From Arthrobacter sp. SW1 (lineage in GTDB: Bacteria > Actinomycetota > Actinomycetes > Actinomycetales > Micrococcaceae): a stretch of DNA of 64,000 nt. The notes beneath the pieces are model-generated. The model did not search any database, was not told the DNA's origin, and saw only the letters and a list, made by a program, of their open reading frames with translations. Made by a program: the position numbers and the translations under genes. How positions within the stretch are numbered: position 1 is the stretch's first letter; each line of letters opens with the position of its first letter. This document shows positions 26,248-34,845 of the stretch, piece after piece. The DNA is taken from the NCBI RefSeq assembly GCF_001766675.1, contig NZ_MJLT01000056.1:62001-126000 (forward strand), written 5' to 3'.

Positions 26248-27033
26248 CTAGTTCTTCGAAGGTGCGGAGACGTGGGACTGGGCCGTCGCCAGGGCGGCGT
26301 CGAGTGTGTCGGAAAGGCCCTTGCGCTTCTTGAAGGGCGGCGGGGCGAACGCGCCTTGGCGGTGGAAGCCGGACTGGAGCTCCACCACGGCCTCGGTCAT
26401 GCGGATGCCGGAAGAGATGCCGTCCACCACGGGAACGGGGATCTCGCCGTCGAGTTCGCGGGCAAGCCCGGCGAGCGGCGCACCTGCCAGGATGACGACG
26501 TCGGCCCCGTCCTCTTCGACCGCCTGCCGGCTCAGTGCCAGGAGGGTGTCCTTGAAGTCGTGCTGCACGGAGCCGATGCCGTTCAGGCTCTGCTTGATGG
26601 AGCGGATGGAGGCGAGGCGGCCGCCGAGGCCGAAGTGCTCCACGCAGTCCCGGTACCAGGCGGTGATGCGGTCAGAGATGGCGATGATCGAGAAGCGCTG
26701 GCCCTGCAGGGCTGCGGCGCACAGGGCGGCTTCGGTGATGCCGATGACCGGCACGTCCACGAGTTCCTTCAGAGCCGGCATGCCCGGATCGCCGAACGCC
26801 GCTACCACCACACCGTCCACGGTGCTGCCTTCAGGACCGACGTATTCGGCGATCAGCTCGGCGACGGCGCCGGCTGCGATCAGCGATTCAAAGCGGGTTT
26901 CGATGTACTCGACGCCGTGCGGCGCGGTGCGCACGATCAGTTCGGTGTCGGGGCCGGCCGAGCGGAGGGCTTCGGCCTCGATCAGTGCTGTGACGTCTTC
27001 GCTGATGTTCGGGTTGATGACCAGTAGTTTCAT
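26248..27033 (-). CDS. Hydantoin racemase-like protein lacking both catalytic cysteines
   Basis: A 261-residue member of the Asp/Glu/hydantoin racemase superfamily. It has MKLLVINPN at the start, AAFGDPGMPALKEL near 78-91 and ILAGAPLAGLAREL near 181-194. In hydantoin racemases these segments read 'ACFGDPGL' and 'LGCAGM', supplying the two catalytic cysteines. Here the positions are Ala79 and Gly184, so ordinary two-base racemisation looks impossible. It may be a decarboxylase, lyase or non-catalytic relative. Its ATG overlaps the GntR stop by 4 bp. Confidence 0.75.
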   Translation of the reverse strand: MKLLVINPNISEDVTALIEAEALRSAGPDTELIVRTAPHGVEYIETRFESLIAAGAVAELIAEYVGPEGSTVDGVVVAAFGDPGMPALKELVDVPVIGITEAALCAAALQGQRFSIIAISDRITAWYRDCVEHFGLGGRLASIRSIKQSLNGIGSVQHDFKDTLLALSRQAVEEDGADVVILAGAPLAGLARELDGEIPVPVVDGISSGIRMTEAVVELQSGFHRQGAFAPPPFKKRKGLSDTLDAALATAQSHVSAPSKN

Positions 27034-27713
27034 GTTCGTTTCCGTTGCAGGGTCAGTTCAGTGGCAGGGGAGTCTTCGGGGAACTGCTGCCGGTACTTGC
27101 CGATGTGCGACGCCGACTGGGCGGCGGCGCGCTCCGGGTCGCCGCTGGCGATGGCGGCGTAGAGCTCACGGTGTTCCTGGATCAGTTCGGGCAGGTCGCT
27201 GACGTGGCGGAAGAGCCAGTGCATGCGGCCCTGCAGGGGCTCCAAGGCGGAGCGCAGGAAGTTGTTGTTGGCGATGGCCGTGATGGCGTCGTGGAATTCG
27301 CTGTTGGCCCGGTGCGCTTCGAGGATGGAGCCCTTGGCGAGGAAGCGGTCCGCGTCGTCCAGCAACCCGGAGAGGCGCTTGAGGTCCTCCTCGGTGGCGC
27401 GGCTGGCGGCCAGCCGGCAGGCGAGCACCTCGAGCGATTCGCGGACGTCGAACAGGTCCTCCACATCCTTGGCGCTCAGGCCCGCCACTTCGGAGCCGCG
27501 CGAGGCACGGTCCCGGATGAGGCCTTCCTGGCGCAGCATGCGCAGGGCTTCCCGGATGGGCAGGCGCGAGACGTTGAATTCGGCGGCCAGGTCACGCTCC
27601 ACCAGGCGGGTGCCCGGGGCGTAATGGCCCTCGAAGATCCGCGTGCGCAGGGTGTCCCGCACAGCCTCCCGGAGGGGACGGTCCGAGGCGGGGGTCTCTT
27701 CTGCTGCCAGCAT
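27030..27713 (-). CDS. GntR-family (FCD) transcriptional regulator
   Basis: A 227-residue regulator: winged helix with LREAVRDTLRTRIFEGHYAPGTRLVERDLAAEF and SRLPIREALRMLRQEGLI in the first 70 residues, then an all-helical FCD effector domain with the metal/ligand motif HRANSEFHDAI and HRELYAAI. The second of two tandem ATGs (27713) is best spaced from GGAG; 27716 is possible. It is encoded inside the operon it probably controls via the TTTGGGATCCCAAA sites at 30796-30860 and 32390-32416. Confidence 0.87.
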   Translation of the reverse strand: MLAAEETPASDRPLREAVRDTLRTRIFEGHYAPGTRLVERDLAAEFNVSRLPIREALRMLRQEGLIRDRASRGSEVAGLSAKDVEDLFDVRESLEVLACRLAASRATEEDLKRLSGLLDDADRFLAKGSILEAHRANSEFHDAITAIANNNFLRSALEPLQGRMHWLFRHVSDLPELIQEHRELYAAIASGDPERAAAQSASHIGKYRQQFPEDSPATELTLQRKRT

Positions 27714-27759
27714 CATTGCTCCATTCGTGGGTTTTTTAGCGACTCTATGTCCTCGGCGT

Positions 27760-29256
27760 TCATCTGCTGAATGCCGGCGGGGTGAGCCGGCCGAACGCCT
27801 TTTCCAGGGCTCCGGCCACGGCGAGCACTTCACGGTCACGGTAGGGGCGTCCCACCACCTGGATGCCCACGGGAAGTCCTTCTTCGGACAGCCCGCACGG
27901 CACCACGGCAACGGGGAAGCCCAGGATGCTGATGGCCCGGCAGCAGGAGCCCAGTTCGGTCCACGGGATGTCCTTGCCTTCCACGGTGAAGCTTTGCTGC
28001 CGCGGATCCGACGCCGGAACGCAGGCCACGGGAAGGATCAGGATGTTGTGTTCTTCCATGGCGGCCAGCACTTCGGCGCGGATGGCGTCCCGTTCCGCCG
28101 CGGCCTTGCGGTATTCGACGACGGACGCCGCTTCACCGAGCAGACCGTGCAGGTGGGTGCCGAGTTGGTCCTCGCGGCCGGCGGCCAGTTCGGCCACCTC
28201 CGGCATGCCTTCGGCGGTGCGGACACGGATGAACGCGGCCGCGGCCCGGTCCAGCCCCGCCGGGCGGCCGTGGGTGACCGGAACGCCCAGTCCCGCGAGG
28301 GTTTCGGCGGCCGAGCGCAGCACGGACACCAGGTCCGCCCGCACGGGGTGGGTGCCTTCATCCTCGAACCAGGCGGCACTCAGGCCGTCCAGGCTCTCCA
28401 AAGGATCGCCCAAGGGGACCGGCACCGCGGAGGGATCCACGCCGTCGGGCCCGGCCAGGATCCCCAGCAGCACACCCAGGTCCTCGGCGCTGCGGGCCAG
28501 CCACGCCACGCTGCCCAGGCGGTGCAGCGCGGACATCGAGTTCGGGGCGGGCAGGCTGCCGTCTGCCGGCGGGACGTACGGCAGCAGGCCCGTTTCCGGG
28601 ATGAGCCCCACCGTGGGGCGCAGGCTGGTGATGCCCGTGCAATGCGCGGGCCAGCGGATGGAGCCGCCGAAGTCCGTGCCCAGGCCGAAGGTGCTCATCC
28701 CGGCGGCGACGGCGGCGCTGTCGCCCCCGGTGGACCCGCCCGAGGTGAGCGTGGTGTCCCAGGGGTTCCAGGTTTCGCCGAAGAGTGGGTTGCGGCTGTG
28801 CGTTTCCACCGCGAATTCCGAGCAGTTGGTCTTGCCGAGCAACACCGCACCTGCCTCCTGCAGGCGGCGCACCGCCGTCGCCGATTCCGCCGGGATGTAG
28901 TCCCCCAGAAGGGGACTTCCCGCCGTCGAGCGCAATCCCTTGACCGCCAGGGTGTCCTTCACGGTGAAGGGGACCCCGTGCAGGGGGCCGAGGAAACGGC
29001 CCTCCGCTGCGGCGGCGTCGGCGGCTTCCGCCTCCTCCCGCGCCCGCGGGTTGGGGGTGACGATGGCGTTCAGCCCGGGATTGGCCTCGGCGATCCGTGC
29101 CTGGTGCAGTTCCAGGCACTCGACGGCGGTCAGCCGGCGCTCGCGGAGGGCGGCGGCCCACTGGACCATCGACAGTCCGGTCAGCGAAAGCCCGGTCAGC
29201 GCTGCGGCCTCGGCGGCCGGACCGCCGTCCACGGAAGGCAGGACGGTGTTGTTCAT
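27760..29256 (-). CDS. Amidase (amidase signature family)
   Basis: Amide hydrolase of 498 residues with the Ser-cisSer-Lys triad: Lys100 (FTVKDTLAVKG), Ser175 (SGGSTGGDS) and Ser199 (DFGGSIRWPA). The 24-residue gap between the two serines is as in fatty acid amide hydrolase. In the common GGSSGG motif the second Ser is Thr176 here. It would hydrolyse the linear amide left after ring opening by the hydantoinase (inference). It sits 12 bp after the MHS transporter gene and 46 bp before GntR. Confidence 0.88.
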   Translation of the reverse strand: MNNTVLPSVDGGPAAEAAALTGLSLTGLSMVQWAAALRERRLTAVECLELHQARIAEANPGLNAIVTPNPRAREEAEAADAAAAEGRFLGPLHGVPFTVKDTLAVKGLRSTAGSPLLGDYIPAESATAVRRLQEAGAVLLGKTNCSEFAVETHSRNPLFGETWNPWDTTLTSGGSTGGDSAAVAAGMSTFGLGTDFGGSIRWPAHCTGITSLRPTVGLIPETGLLPYVPPADGSLPAPNSMSALHRLGSVAWLARSAEDLGVLLGILAGPDGVDPSAVPVPLGDPLESLDGLSAAWFEDEGTHPVRADLVSVLRSAAETLAGLGVPVTHGRPAGLDRAAAAFIRVRTAEGMPEVAELAAGREDQLGTHLHGLLGEAASVVEYRKAAAERDAIRAEVLAAMEEHNILILPVACVPASDPRQQSFTVEGKDIPWTELGSCCRAISILGFPVAVVPCGLSEEGLPVGIQVVGRPYRDREVLAVAGALEKAFGRLTPPAFSR

Positions 29257-29268
29257 GGTCAGGACCTT

Positions 29269-30642
29269 CTAACGCGTGGTGGCAGGAGTCTTGGCGCCGG
29301 CGTCGGTCATGGCGATCTTGGACGTCTCCTTGGCGATGTAGACGCAGTAGACCATGAGCAGCAGGGCCGCCGACAGGTAGCCGGCCACCGAGAACCCGGA
29401 GGTGGTGAGGGCGATCAACTGGATGGCGATCAGCGGGGCGAAGCCGCCGCCGAACACGCCTGCCAGCTGGAAGCCCACGGCAGCACCGGTGTAACGGACC
29501 TTGGTGGGGAAGAGCTCCGGAATGAAGGACGCAACCGGGGCGTACATCGCGGCCACGATCACCAGGCCGATGGCCGGGGCGATCAGCACCAGGAACGGTT
29601 CCTTCGAGTTCAGCATGGCGATGAAGACGAAGCTGTAGATGATGCCGGCGATCGCGCCGCCGATCATCACGGGGCGGCGGCCCAGCTTGTCGCAGAGGGC
29701 GCCGAACAGCGGGATGGCGATCATCTGGGCGACGGCGGAAATGGTGGACGCTGCCAGGGCCAGGCTCTTGGGGAGGCCCAGGTGCTCGGTGCCGTAGACC
29801 AGGACGAACAGGGCGAAGATGTAGAACGCGATGTCGCTGCCGATGCGGGCGCCGACGGCCAGGGCCAGGGCCTTCTTGTAGTGCGCGAAAACGTAGAGGA
29901 GCGGAGCCTTGACCTCTTCCTGCTTCTTCGCTTCGGCCTTCTTTTCGGCCTCTTCGAAGACGGGGGATTCGGCCAGTTTCATGCGGATGTAGAGGCCGAT
30001 TGCCACCAGCAGGAAGCTGATGAGGAACGGGATGCGCCAGCCCCAGGACATGAAGGCGTCCTTGGCCAGGGTGGAGGTGAGGAGCGTGAAGATGCCGGTG
30101 GCGAGCAGCAGGCCGGTGGGGGCCGCGCTCTGGACGAGGCTGCCGAAGAAGCCGCGGCGGCCGCTCTTGTCCGATTCGGTGACCATGAGGGCGGCGCCGC
30201 CCCATTCGCCGCCGATGCCGATGCCCTGCAGGAAGCGCAGGGCCACCAGCAGGATGGGAGCCCAGATGCCGATGTTCTCGTACGTGGGCAGGAGGCCGAC
30301 GGCGGCGCTCGCCAGGCCCATGAGCAGGAGGGTGGTGACCAGGACGTTCTTGCGGCCGATCTTGTCGCCGAAGTGGCCGAAGACCGCGGCGCCGAGCGGG
30401 CGGACCACGTAGCCCACCGCGTAGGTGGACAATGCCAGGATCAGGCCGATGGCGGGATCCGAGCCGGGGAAGAACAGGACGGGGAAAACGATGGACGCTG
30501 CGGTGCTGTAGGCGAAGAAGTCGTAGTACTCAAGCGTGGTGCCTACGAAGCTTGCGGCGACGACCCTCTTCATCGAGTTTTCGCCGCCCTTCTTGGCTGA
30601 CGTTGACCTCTGGGTGCTTTGGGTCTCGGAGTTGATCGACAC
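29269..30642 (-). CDS. MFS transporter, metabolite:H+ symporter (MHS) family
   Basis: A 457-residue transporter with 12 predicted helices. Family marks are ASFVGTTLEYYDFFAYSTAA (about 30-49), GHFGDKIGRKNVLV in loop 2-3 and LQGIGIGGEWGGAALM. The start is GTG 30642 with GGAGG 5 nt upstream; the ATGs further up lack such a site. As first gene of the operon it probably imports the substrate, a carboxylate or ureide-like molecule, with protons. A charged Lys/Glu-rich loop (EEAEKKAEAKKQEE) lies between the two halves. Confidence 0.86.
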   Translation of the reverse strand: MSINSETQSTQRSTSAKKGGENSMKRVVAASFVGTTLEYYDFFAYSTAASIVFPVLFFPGSDPAIGLILALSTYAVGYVVRPLGAAVFGHFGDKIGRKNVLVTTLLLMGLASAAVGLLPTYENIGIWAPILLVALRFLQGIGIGGEWGGAALMVTESDKSGRRGFFGSLVQSAAPTGLLLATGIFTLLTSTLAKDAFMSWGWRIPFLISFLLVAIGLYIRMKLAESPVFEEAEKKAEAKKQEEVKAPLLYVFAHYKKALALAVGARIGSDIAFYIFALFVLVYGTEHLGLPKSLALAASTISAVAQMIAIPLFGALCDKLGRRPVMIGGAIAGIIYSFVFIAMLNSKEPFLVLIAPAIGLVIVAAMYAPVASFIPELFPTKVRYTGAAVGFQLAGVFGGGFAPLIAIQLIALTTSGFSVAGYLSAALLLMVYCVYIAKETSKIAMTDAGAKTPATTR

Positions 30643-30795
30643 GGGCCCTCCTGGGCGATGCGAATGGCTCATCATTGAGCGGGTGGTTGCAAAAGGCTGC
30701 GGGCGAAGGCGGTGGCTCTCGAATGCCCTTACATGTGTTCCGGATGAACGGGTCCGGAAGCGTTCGCGGTGAGGAGTTCATCCTCTAAGTGTCTG

Positions 30796-30860
30796 TTTGG
30801 GATCCCAAATATGACGGTAAGTTCTGGCGACCTTGCTGTCAATGGGTTTGGGATCCCAAA
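30796..30860 (-). promoter_or_regulatory. Operon promoter bracketed by two TTTGGGATCCCAAA operators
   Basis: On the minus strand, TTGACA (30842-30837) and TACCGT (30819-30814) are 17 bp apart and form a near-consensus promoter for the six-gene operon. A perfect 14-bp palindrome TTTGGGATCCCAAA lies just downstream (30796-30809, over the expected start site) and another just upstream of the -35 (30847-30860). Their centres are 51 bp apart. The region 30643-30910 holds no gene. Confidence 0.75.
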
Positions 30861-30910
30861 CGGGTGGTGCTTTGGTATTTCTTTGGTCTTGCGTGGTGGA
30901 GCAGCCGGCC

Positions 30911-32248
30911 TTAGACCGGAAGACGCTTGCTGTAGTCAAGCGTCAGGACCGAGATGCCCATGATCACGGCGGATGCCACGAAGTAGAGCAAGGCCCAGGT
31001 GTAGCCGCCGGTGGCGCCCACAATGAAGCCGACGGCGATCGGTGTGACCATGCCGGCGATGTTGCCGCTGAGGTTCATGGCGCCACCCAGGACGCCCGCG
31101 TTGGTGCGGCCGCCGAGCGTTGCCGGAACGGCCCAGAAGAGGCCCACCCAGCGGAGGAAGAACAGGACCACGGACAGCAGGATGACTGCGGTGATGGGGT
31201 CCGGAACGATGGTGACGCCCACCAGGCCGCCGACGACGACCGCGGCAGAGGTGCCCAGAAGGGTGCGCATGACCTTGTTGGCGGAGGCGCCGGATTCGCG
31301 CCACTTGTCCGCGATGGTGCCGCCGAGGATTTCACCCACGAAGCCGGCGCCGAAGATCACGAAGGTGGACCAGCCGATGGTCTTCAGGTCGAAACCCTTG
31401 GCCTGGGACAGGTAGAGCGGGCCCCAGGTCAGCAGGCCGTAGAACACACCGTTGAAGCCCAGCCAGCCGAAGCACATGGCCCAGAAGGAGCGGAACTTCA
31501 TGTACGGGAGCAGGCCGCGGCGCGTGGTGGCACCCTGTGCAGCGGCTGCCTCGTCCTCGGCGCGGTGCGAGGCTTCGATGTAGTCGGCCTCGGCCTGGTT
31601 GACGGCTTTGTGTTCGCGGGGGTTGTCGCGGACATACCACCAGACGATGGCACCGAGCAGGACCGTGGCGATGCCGGCGATGATGAAGGCCATCCGCCAG
31701 CCGCCTGCTGCTGCGATGAGCCAGGTGATGAGGATGCCGCCCACGCCCGCGCCGAGCGGTGCGCCGGCGTCGAGGATGGTGGCGCCGCGGCCGCGTTCCT
31801 TGGAGTGCATCCAGAGCGCGTTGAGCTTGCCGCCGGCCGGCATGACGCCGGCTTCGGTGACGCCGATGGCCATGCGGGCGATGAACATGCTCAGGAAGCC
31901 GCCGGCCATGCCGGAAGCGGCCGTTGCGGCGCCCCAGCCGACGCAGGATGCGGTGACCATCTTGCGCGGACCGAACTTGTCGATCAGCCAGCCGACGGGA
32001 ACCTGCATCAGGGCGTAGGTCCAGAAGAACGCGGAAAGCAACAGGCCCACCATTTCAGGGCCGAGGTTGAATTCCTTCTGGATGATGGGCAGGGCCACGG
32101 AGATGGAGCCGCGGTCGATGTAGTTGACCGCCACCAGCACCAGCAGGAGGAGGAACAGTTTCCATCGGACGTTGGAGCGTTTGCCGGCCGGGCCGCTTGA
32201 CTGCGGGCGGACAGCTTCCGTGGTGGTTTGGGAATCGTGGAGAGACAC
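30911..32248 (-). CDS. MFS transporter, anion:cation symporter (ACS) type
   Basis: A 445-residue, 12-helix transporter related to glucarate/hexuronate/phthalate permeases. VAVNYIDRGSISVALPII (about 42-59) is the family N-terminal signature, and RMAIGVTEAGVMPAGGKL (about 130-147) matches the 'GxxEAGxxP' helix. GTG 32248 with AAAGGAGAA upstream is preferred. It is monocistronic but shares operators with the neighbouring operon, so it probably takes up the same or a related compound. Confidence 0.85.
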   Translation of the reverse strand: MSLHDSQTTTEAVRPQSSGPAGKRSNVRWKLFLLLLVLVAVNYIDRGSISVALPIIQKEFNLGPEMVGLLLSAFFWTYALMQVPVGWLIDKFGPRKMVTASCVGWGAATAASGMAGGFLSMFIARMAIGVTEAGVMPAGGKLNALWMHSKERGRGATILDAGAPLGAGVGGILITWLIAAAGGWRMAFIIAGIATVLLGAIVWWYVRDNPREHKAVNQAEADYIEASHRAEDEAAAAQGATTRRGLLPYMKFRSFWAMCFGWLGFNGVFYGLLTWGPLYLSQAKGFDLKTIGWSTFVIFGAGFVGEILGGTIADKWRESGASANKVMRTLLGTSAAVVVGGLVGVTIVPDPITAVILLSVVLFFLRWVGLFWAVPATLGGRTNAGVLGGAMNLSGNIAGMVTPIAVGFIVGATGGYTWALLYFVASAVIMGISVLTLDYSKRLPV

Positions 32249-32389
32249 GGTTCTCCTTTGGGTTTTTGGGGAATGAAATGCGGAGGAGTTCTTGGATTCA
32301 GTTTCGGTAGCCGGCGGCTGTTCAGGCCGGCGGCGGTCCGGCCGCGGGCTGCTCTGCCCTGCCGGTAGGGATCCGTCACAAGTGTTCGA

Positions 32390-32449
32390 TTTGGGATCCC
32401 GATTTGGGATCCCAAAAACAAACGTAGGTGTGAGCTGTCCCACTGTCAA
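32390..32449 (-). promoter_or_regulatory. Promoter of the ACS transporter with tandem TTTGGGATCCC operators
   Basis: On the minus strand, TTGACA (32449-32444) and TACGTT (32426-32421) are 17 bp apart. Immediately downstream lie TTTGGGATCCCAAA (32403-32416) and the near copy TTTGGGATCCCGAT (32390-32403), centres 13 bp apart, covering the expected start site. A weaker GGGATCC core lies at 32368-32374. The arrangement repeats that of 30796-30860. The rest of 32249-32497 shows nothing else. Confidence 0.75.
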
Positions 32450-32497
32450 GAGGTTTTTGTGCGCTGCCTCACGGAACCGAATATGACCGGCGGCGGT

Positions 32498-33334
32498 TCA
32501 GCCTGCCCCGTTGCGGCCATGGGCCAGGATCTCGGCAAGCTCTGCGAGCCGGTGGGCGCGGGCGGATTCGGCGGGAGTGAAGGGCTCGCCCGGGCGCGAA
32601 AAGACCAACGGGCCATGCCAGGCGGTGGGGATCTTCAGTGTGGTGCCCGGCGCGGCTTCCTTTCCCGGCGGGACCACCCTGGCGTTCAACAGCTCCGCGA
32701 CGGCGAGGGCCAGTTCATCCGGATTTCCCGCCACTCGCGCGGCGATGCTTAGCGCCCTGGTCTGGCCATCCGCCATGGCCAGCGCGGTGGTCGGCCAGAC
32801 GTGCGGATCCCGGCCGCCGCCGTCGGACAATGCCTTAAGCAGGTCCTGCTCGCCGAGGTGCCCCGGCGCGGAGAGGACGAATTCGTCCAGTGCCTCGCCG
32901 TCCATGGGGTGGATGTGGATGCTGAGGATGTTCGTGTCCAGGCCGGCCAGCGCGCGGGTGAGCTTTTGCAGGGCGCCGGGCTGGTCGCGCACCACGGTGC
33001 TGGCGCGCCAGAGAGCCGGCGCCGCGTCGAGGGTGCGGCGGTGGCGCAGCGCGGGAGCATGCAACCAGCGGCGGAGGACCTTGGCCGCCGAAGGCTCGGC
33101 CACCCAGATCACCAGCACTGTGGCGGTGACGGTCAGCAGCAGGACCTTGGCCAGGTAGGGGAGGTGGGTCTGCACCACCACGGCGTGGACCAGCAGTTCG
33201 ATGGGAAGCATGACCGCGATCTGGGCCGCGGTGACGCGCGCCTTCGGGGGTTCCGGCATCCGGCCGCAGACTTCGCAGGAAAGTTCTGCGGTGGCAGCCG
33301 TGCTCTGCGTGGGCTTCATGTCCCCATGGTCCAT
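32498..33334 (-). CDS. Membrane-anchored ACT-domain protein
   Basis: A 278-residue protein with two membrane helices (about 37-57 and 60-79) and a cytoplasmic part. TVVRDQPGALQKLTRALAGLDTNILSIHIHP (residues about 112-142) is an ACT-domain core; a second, weaker ACT-like half may follow (ALSIAARVAGNPDELALAVAELLNARVV). A CEVC pair lies near residues 20-23. ACT domains bind amino acids or other small ligands, so it may be a membrane-bound sensor, but its role is unknown. A start at 33319 is equally possible. Confidence 0.6.
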   Translation of the reverse strand: MDHGDMKPTQSTAATAELSCEVCGRMPEPPKARVTAAQIAVMLPIELLVHAVVVQTHLPYLAKVLLLTVTATVLVIWVAEPSAAKVLRRWLHAPALRHRRTLDAAPALWRASTVVRDQPGALQKLTRALAGLDTNILSIHIHPMDGEALDEFVLSAPGHLGEQDLLKALSDGGGRDPHVWPTTALAMADGQTRALSIAARVAGNPDELALAVAELLNARVVPPGKEAAPGTTLKIPTAWHGPLVFSRPGEPFTPAESARAHRLAELAEILAHGRNGAG

Positions 33335-33391
33335 GGTGGCTGTTTCAGCACTATTGCCGTCCGGTCACGAATGCGGGGCTTAAAAGGCGAA

Positions 33392-33424
33392 GCCCGGCAG
33401 CGCTCCTTGCGGAGGCTGCCGGGC
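33392..33424 (-). terminator. Terminator of mscL
   Basis: GCCCGGCAGC (33392-33401) pairs with GCTGCCGGGC (33415-33424), extended by CTCC/GGAG around a TTGC loop. It lies 12 bp beyond the mscL stop. Confidence 0.75.
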
Positions 33425-33435
33425 CGTGTTGGTGC

Positions 33436-33852
33436 TTAGCGGGAGGCGCGGTTGGCCGCTGCCAGCTCGCCGAGGAAGTCGCGGATCTCCACCAGCAGTT
33501 CGGTGTCCGTGGGTTCGACCGGGGCTTCCTCGTCGCCCCGGCGGCTCTTGACCATCGCGTTGAACTTGTTCATGGGCGCCACGAAGATGAAGTACACCAC
33601 TGCGGCGGTGATCAGGAAGGTCACAAAGGCCGTGATGACGGCGCCGATGTTCACGAACGTGGCGGGGTTGTCAGGCCAGATCCGGAAGCCCAGGCCGTTG
33701 GCGTTCACGCCGCCCGCTGCCGCGATGACCGGGTTGATGATGTTGGTGGTGAAGGCCGTGACCAGGGCGGTGAAAGCCGTGCCGACGACGACGGCGATGG
33801 CCAGCTCGATCACGTTGCCGCGAAGAATGAAGTCTTTGAATCCCTTGAGCAT
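33436..33852 (-). CDS. mscL: Large-conductance mechanosensitive channel
   Basis: MscL, 138 residues, a homopentameric channel that opens under membrane tension in hypo-osmotic shock. MLKGFKDFILRGNVIELAIAVVVGTAFTALV covers the N-terminal helix and first membrane segment with the glycine-rich pore line. The second membrane segment is about 68-92. The cytoplasmic helix ELLVEIRDFLGEL closes the protein. It is monocistronic with its own terminator. Confidence 0.95.
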   Translation of the reverse strand: MLKGFKDFILRGNVIELAIAVVVGTAFTALVTAFTTNIINPVIAAAGGVNANGLGFRIWPDNPATFVNIGAVITAFVTFLITAAVVYFIFVAPMNKFNAMVKSRRGDEEAPVEPTDTELLVEIRDFLGELAAANRASR

Positions 33853-33951
33853 GGTGTTCCCTCCGGTGGTGCAGCGCTCGCAAAGTGCGGCGCAAAGGTG
33901 TAGCGCAAAAGATATAAAAATATCATTTATGGCCGGATGGGCGTCCGCCGC

Positions 33952-34722
33952 CTAGCCTTTAGCTGCGATGAACTGCCGGATCCAGCCGATGGTTTCGGGG
34001 TGGTCCAGGTGCAGGCCGTGCCTGGCGCCGGGGACTTTCACCAGGGTGGATCGGCGGATTCCCCGGCGCAGCAGGACGGCGTCTTCCATGGGTGCCAACC
34101 CGTCCTCCGTGCCGTGGAGGATAAGCGTCGGCGCCGTGATTTCCGCCAGGGAATCCCAGGCGTCGTGGGCGCGGCTTGCCTGGAAGTGGCGGGCCTTGGC
34201 CCAGGCCGAGGCCTTGGTGCCGAAGAAGCTGCGGACGGCGTCCGGGTGGTCCGCCGCCCAGCGTGGGTCGAAGAACAGCGGCGACATAAGTCCAGGGTCT
34301 CCGCTCAGGAGCGTTTCGAGCGCCGCCGCATCGGGCCCGACGCCGGGCCGGCGCCCGCCGCTTGTGGCCGCCAGTACCAGCGTGCGCACTCGGTGCGGCC
34401 GGTCGATCGCGAGCCACTGGCCGATGCGGCCACCCATCGAGTGCCCGTACACGTGGGCGGTTCCGGCGCCCGCGGCATCGAGCACGGACGCCGCGTCCTC
34501 GGCCAGCAGCCGGGTGGTGTATCGCCCGGCTTCGCCCCTGGCGCTGCCGCCCACGCCCCGGTGGTCGTAACGGATCACGCGGAAGTGGCGGGCGAGCTCA
34601 TCCGCCGTCGGACCCCAACCGGCCATCCCGGTCGCCTGGCCCGCGAGCAGAAGGAGGGGATCGCCGTCGCCCGCTTCGCTCCACAGCAGTTCGGCGCCGT
34701 CCGCGGCCAGGGCAATCTCCAC
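33952..34722 (-). CDS. Alpha/beta hydrolase
   Basis: A 256-residue alpha/beta-fold hydrolase. The nucleophile elbow is GHSMGG (about 93-98), the acid is probably Asp in HGTEDGLAP and the base His in PGARHGLHLDHP near the C-terminus. The oxyanion strand region is LLLLAGQATGMAGW. It is close to 3-oxoadipate enol-lactonase-like esterases, but context gives no substrate. No operon partner lies on either side. Confidence 0.8.
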   Translation of the reverse strand: MEIALAADGAELLWSEAGDGDPLLLLAGQATGMAGWGPTADELARHFRVIRYDHRGVGGSARGEAGRYTTRLLAEDAASVLDAAGAGTAHVYGHSMGGRIGQWLAIDRPHRVRTLVLAATSGGRRPGVGPDAAALETLLSGDPGLMSPLFFDPRWAADHPDAVRSFFGTKASAWAKARHFQASRAHDAWDSLAEITAPTLILHGTEDGLAPMEDAVLLRRGIRRSTLVKVPGARHGLHLDHPETIGWIRQFIAAKG

Positions 34723-34810
34723 CCGGCCACTGTAGCGGCTGCGGGGCGGGGCCCTTGATCCTGGACGCGGGGCCTCCTAGCTGTAACGGATGCCGCTGTG
34801 TAAAGGAGCT

Positions 34811-34834
34811 CTAGGCGGAATTGGATACGCCTAG
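34811..34834 (-). terminator. Weak hairpin after the HNH gene
   Basis: CTAGGCG (34811-34817) pairs with CGCCTAG (34828-34834) across a 10-nt loop, 12 bp after the HNH stop. It is a modest terminator candidate. Confidence 0.4.
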
Positions 34835-34845
34835 AAAGGCTGTAG

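Noticed and set aside
24851..26251. A 466-codon plus-strand frame opposite the hydantoinase
   Set aside because: It mirrors the hydantoinase gene exactly, shows no motif, and has Gly/His/Val-rich antisense composition.
24084..27033. Classic hydantoinase/carbamoylase/racemase amino-acid cluster
   Set aside because: No N-carbamoylase gene is present, and the racemase homologue lacks both cysteines. The enzyme set does not fit the standard hydantoin-to-amino-acid route.
27643..30600. A 985-codon plus-strand open frame opposite the amidase and MHS transporter genes
   Set aside because: It is antisense to two genes with clear catalytic and membrane motifs. Its translation is His/Gly/Arg-rich low complexity, as expected from the complementary frame of high-GC genes.
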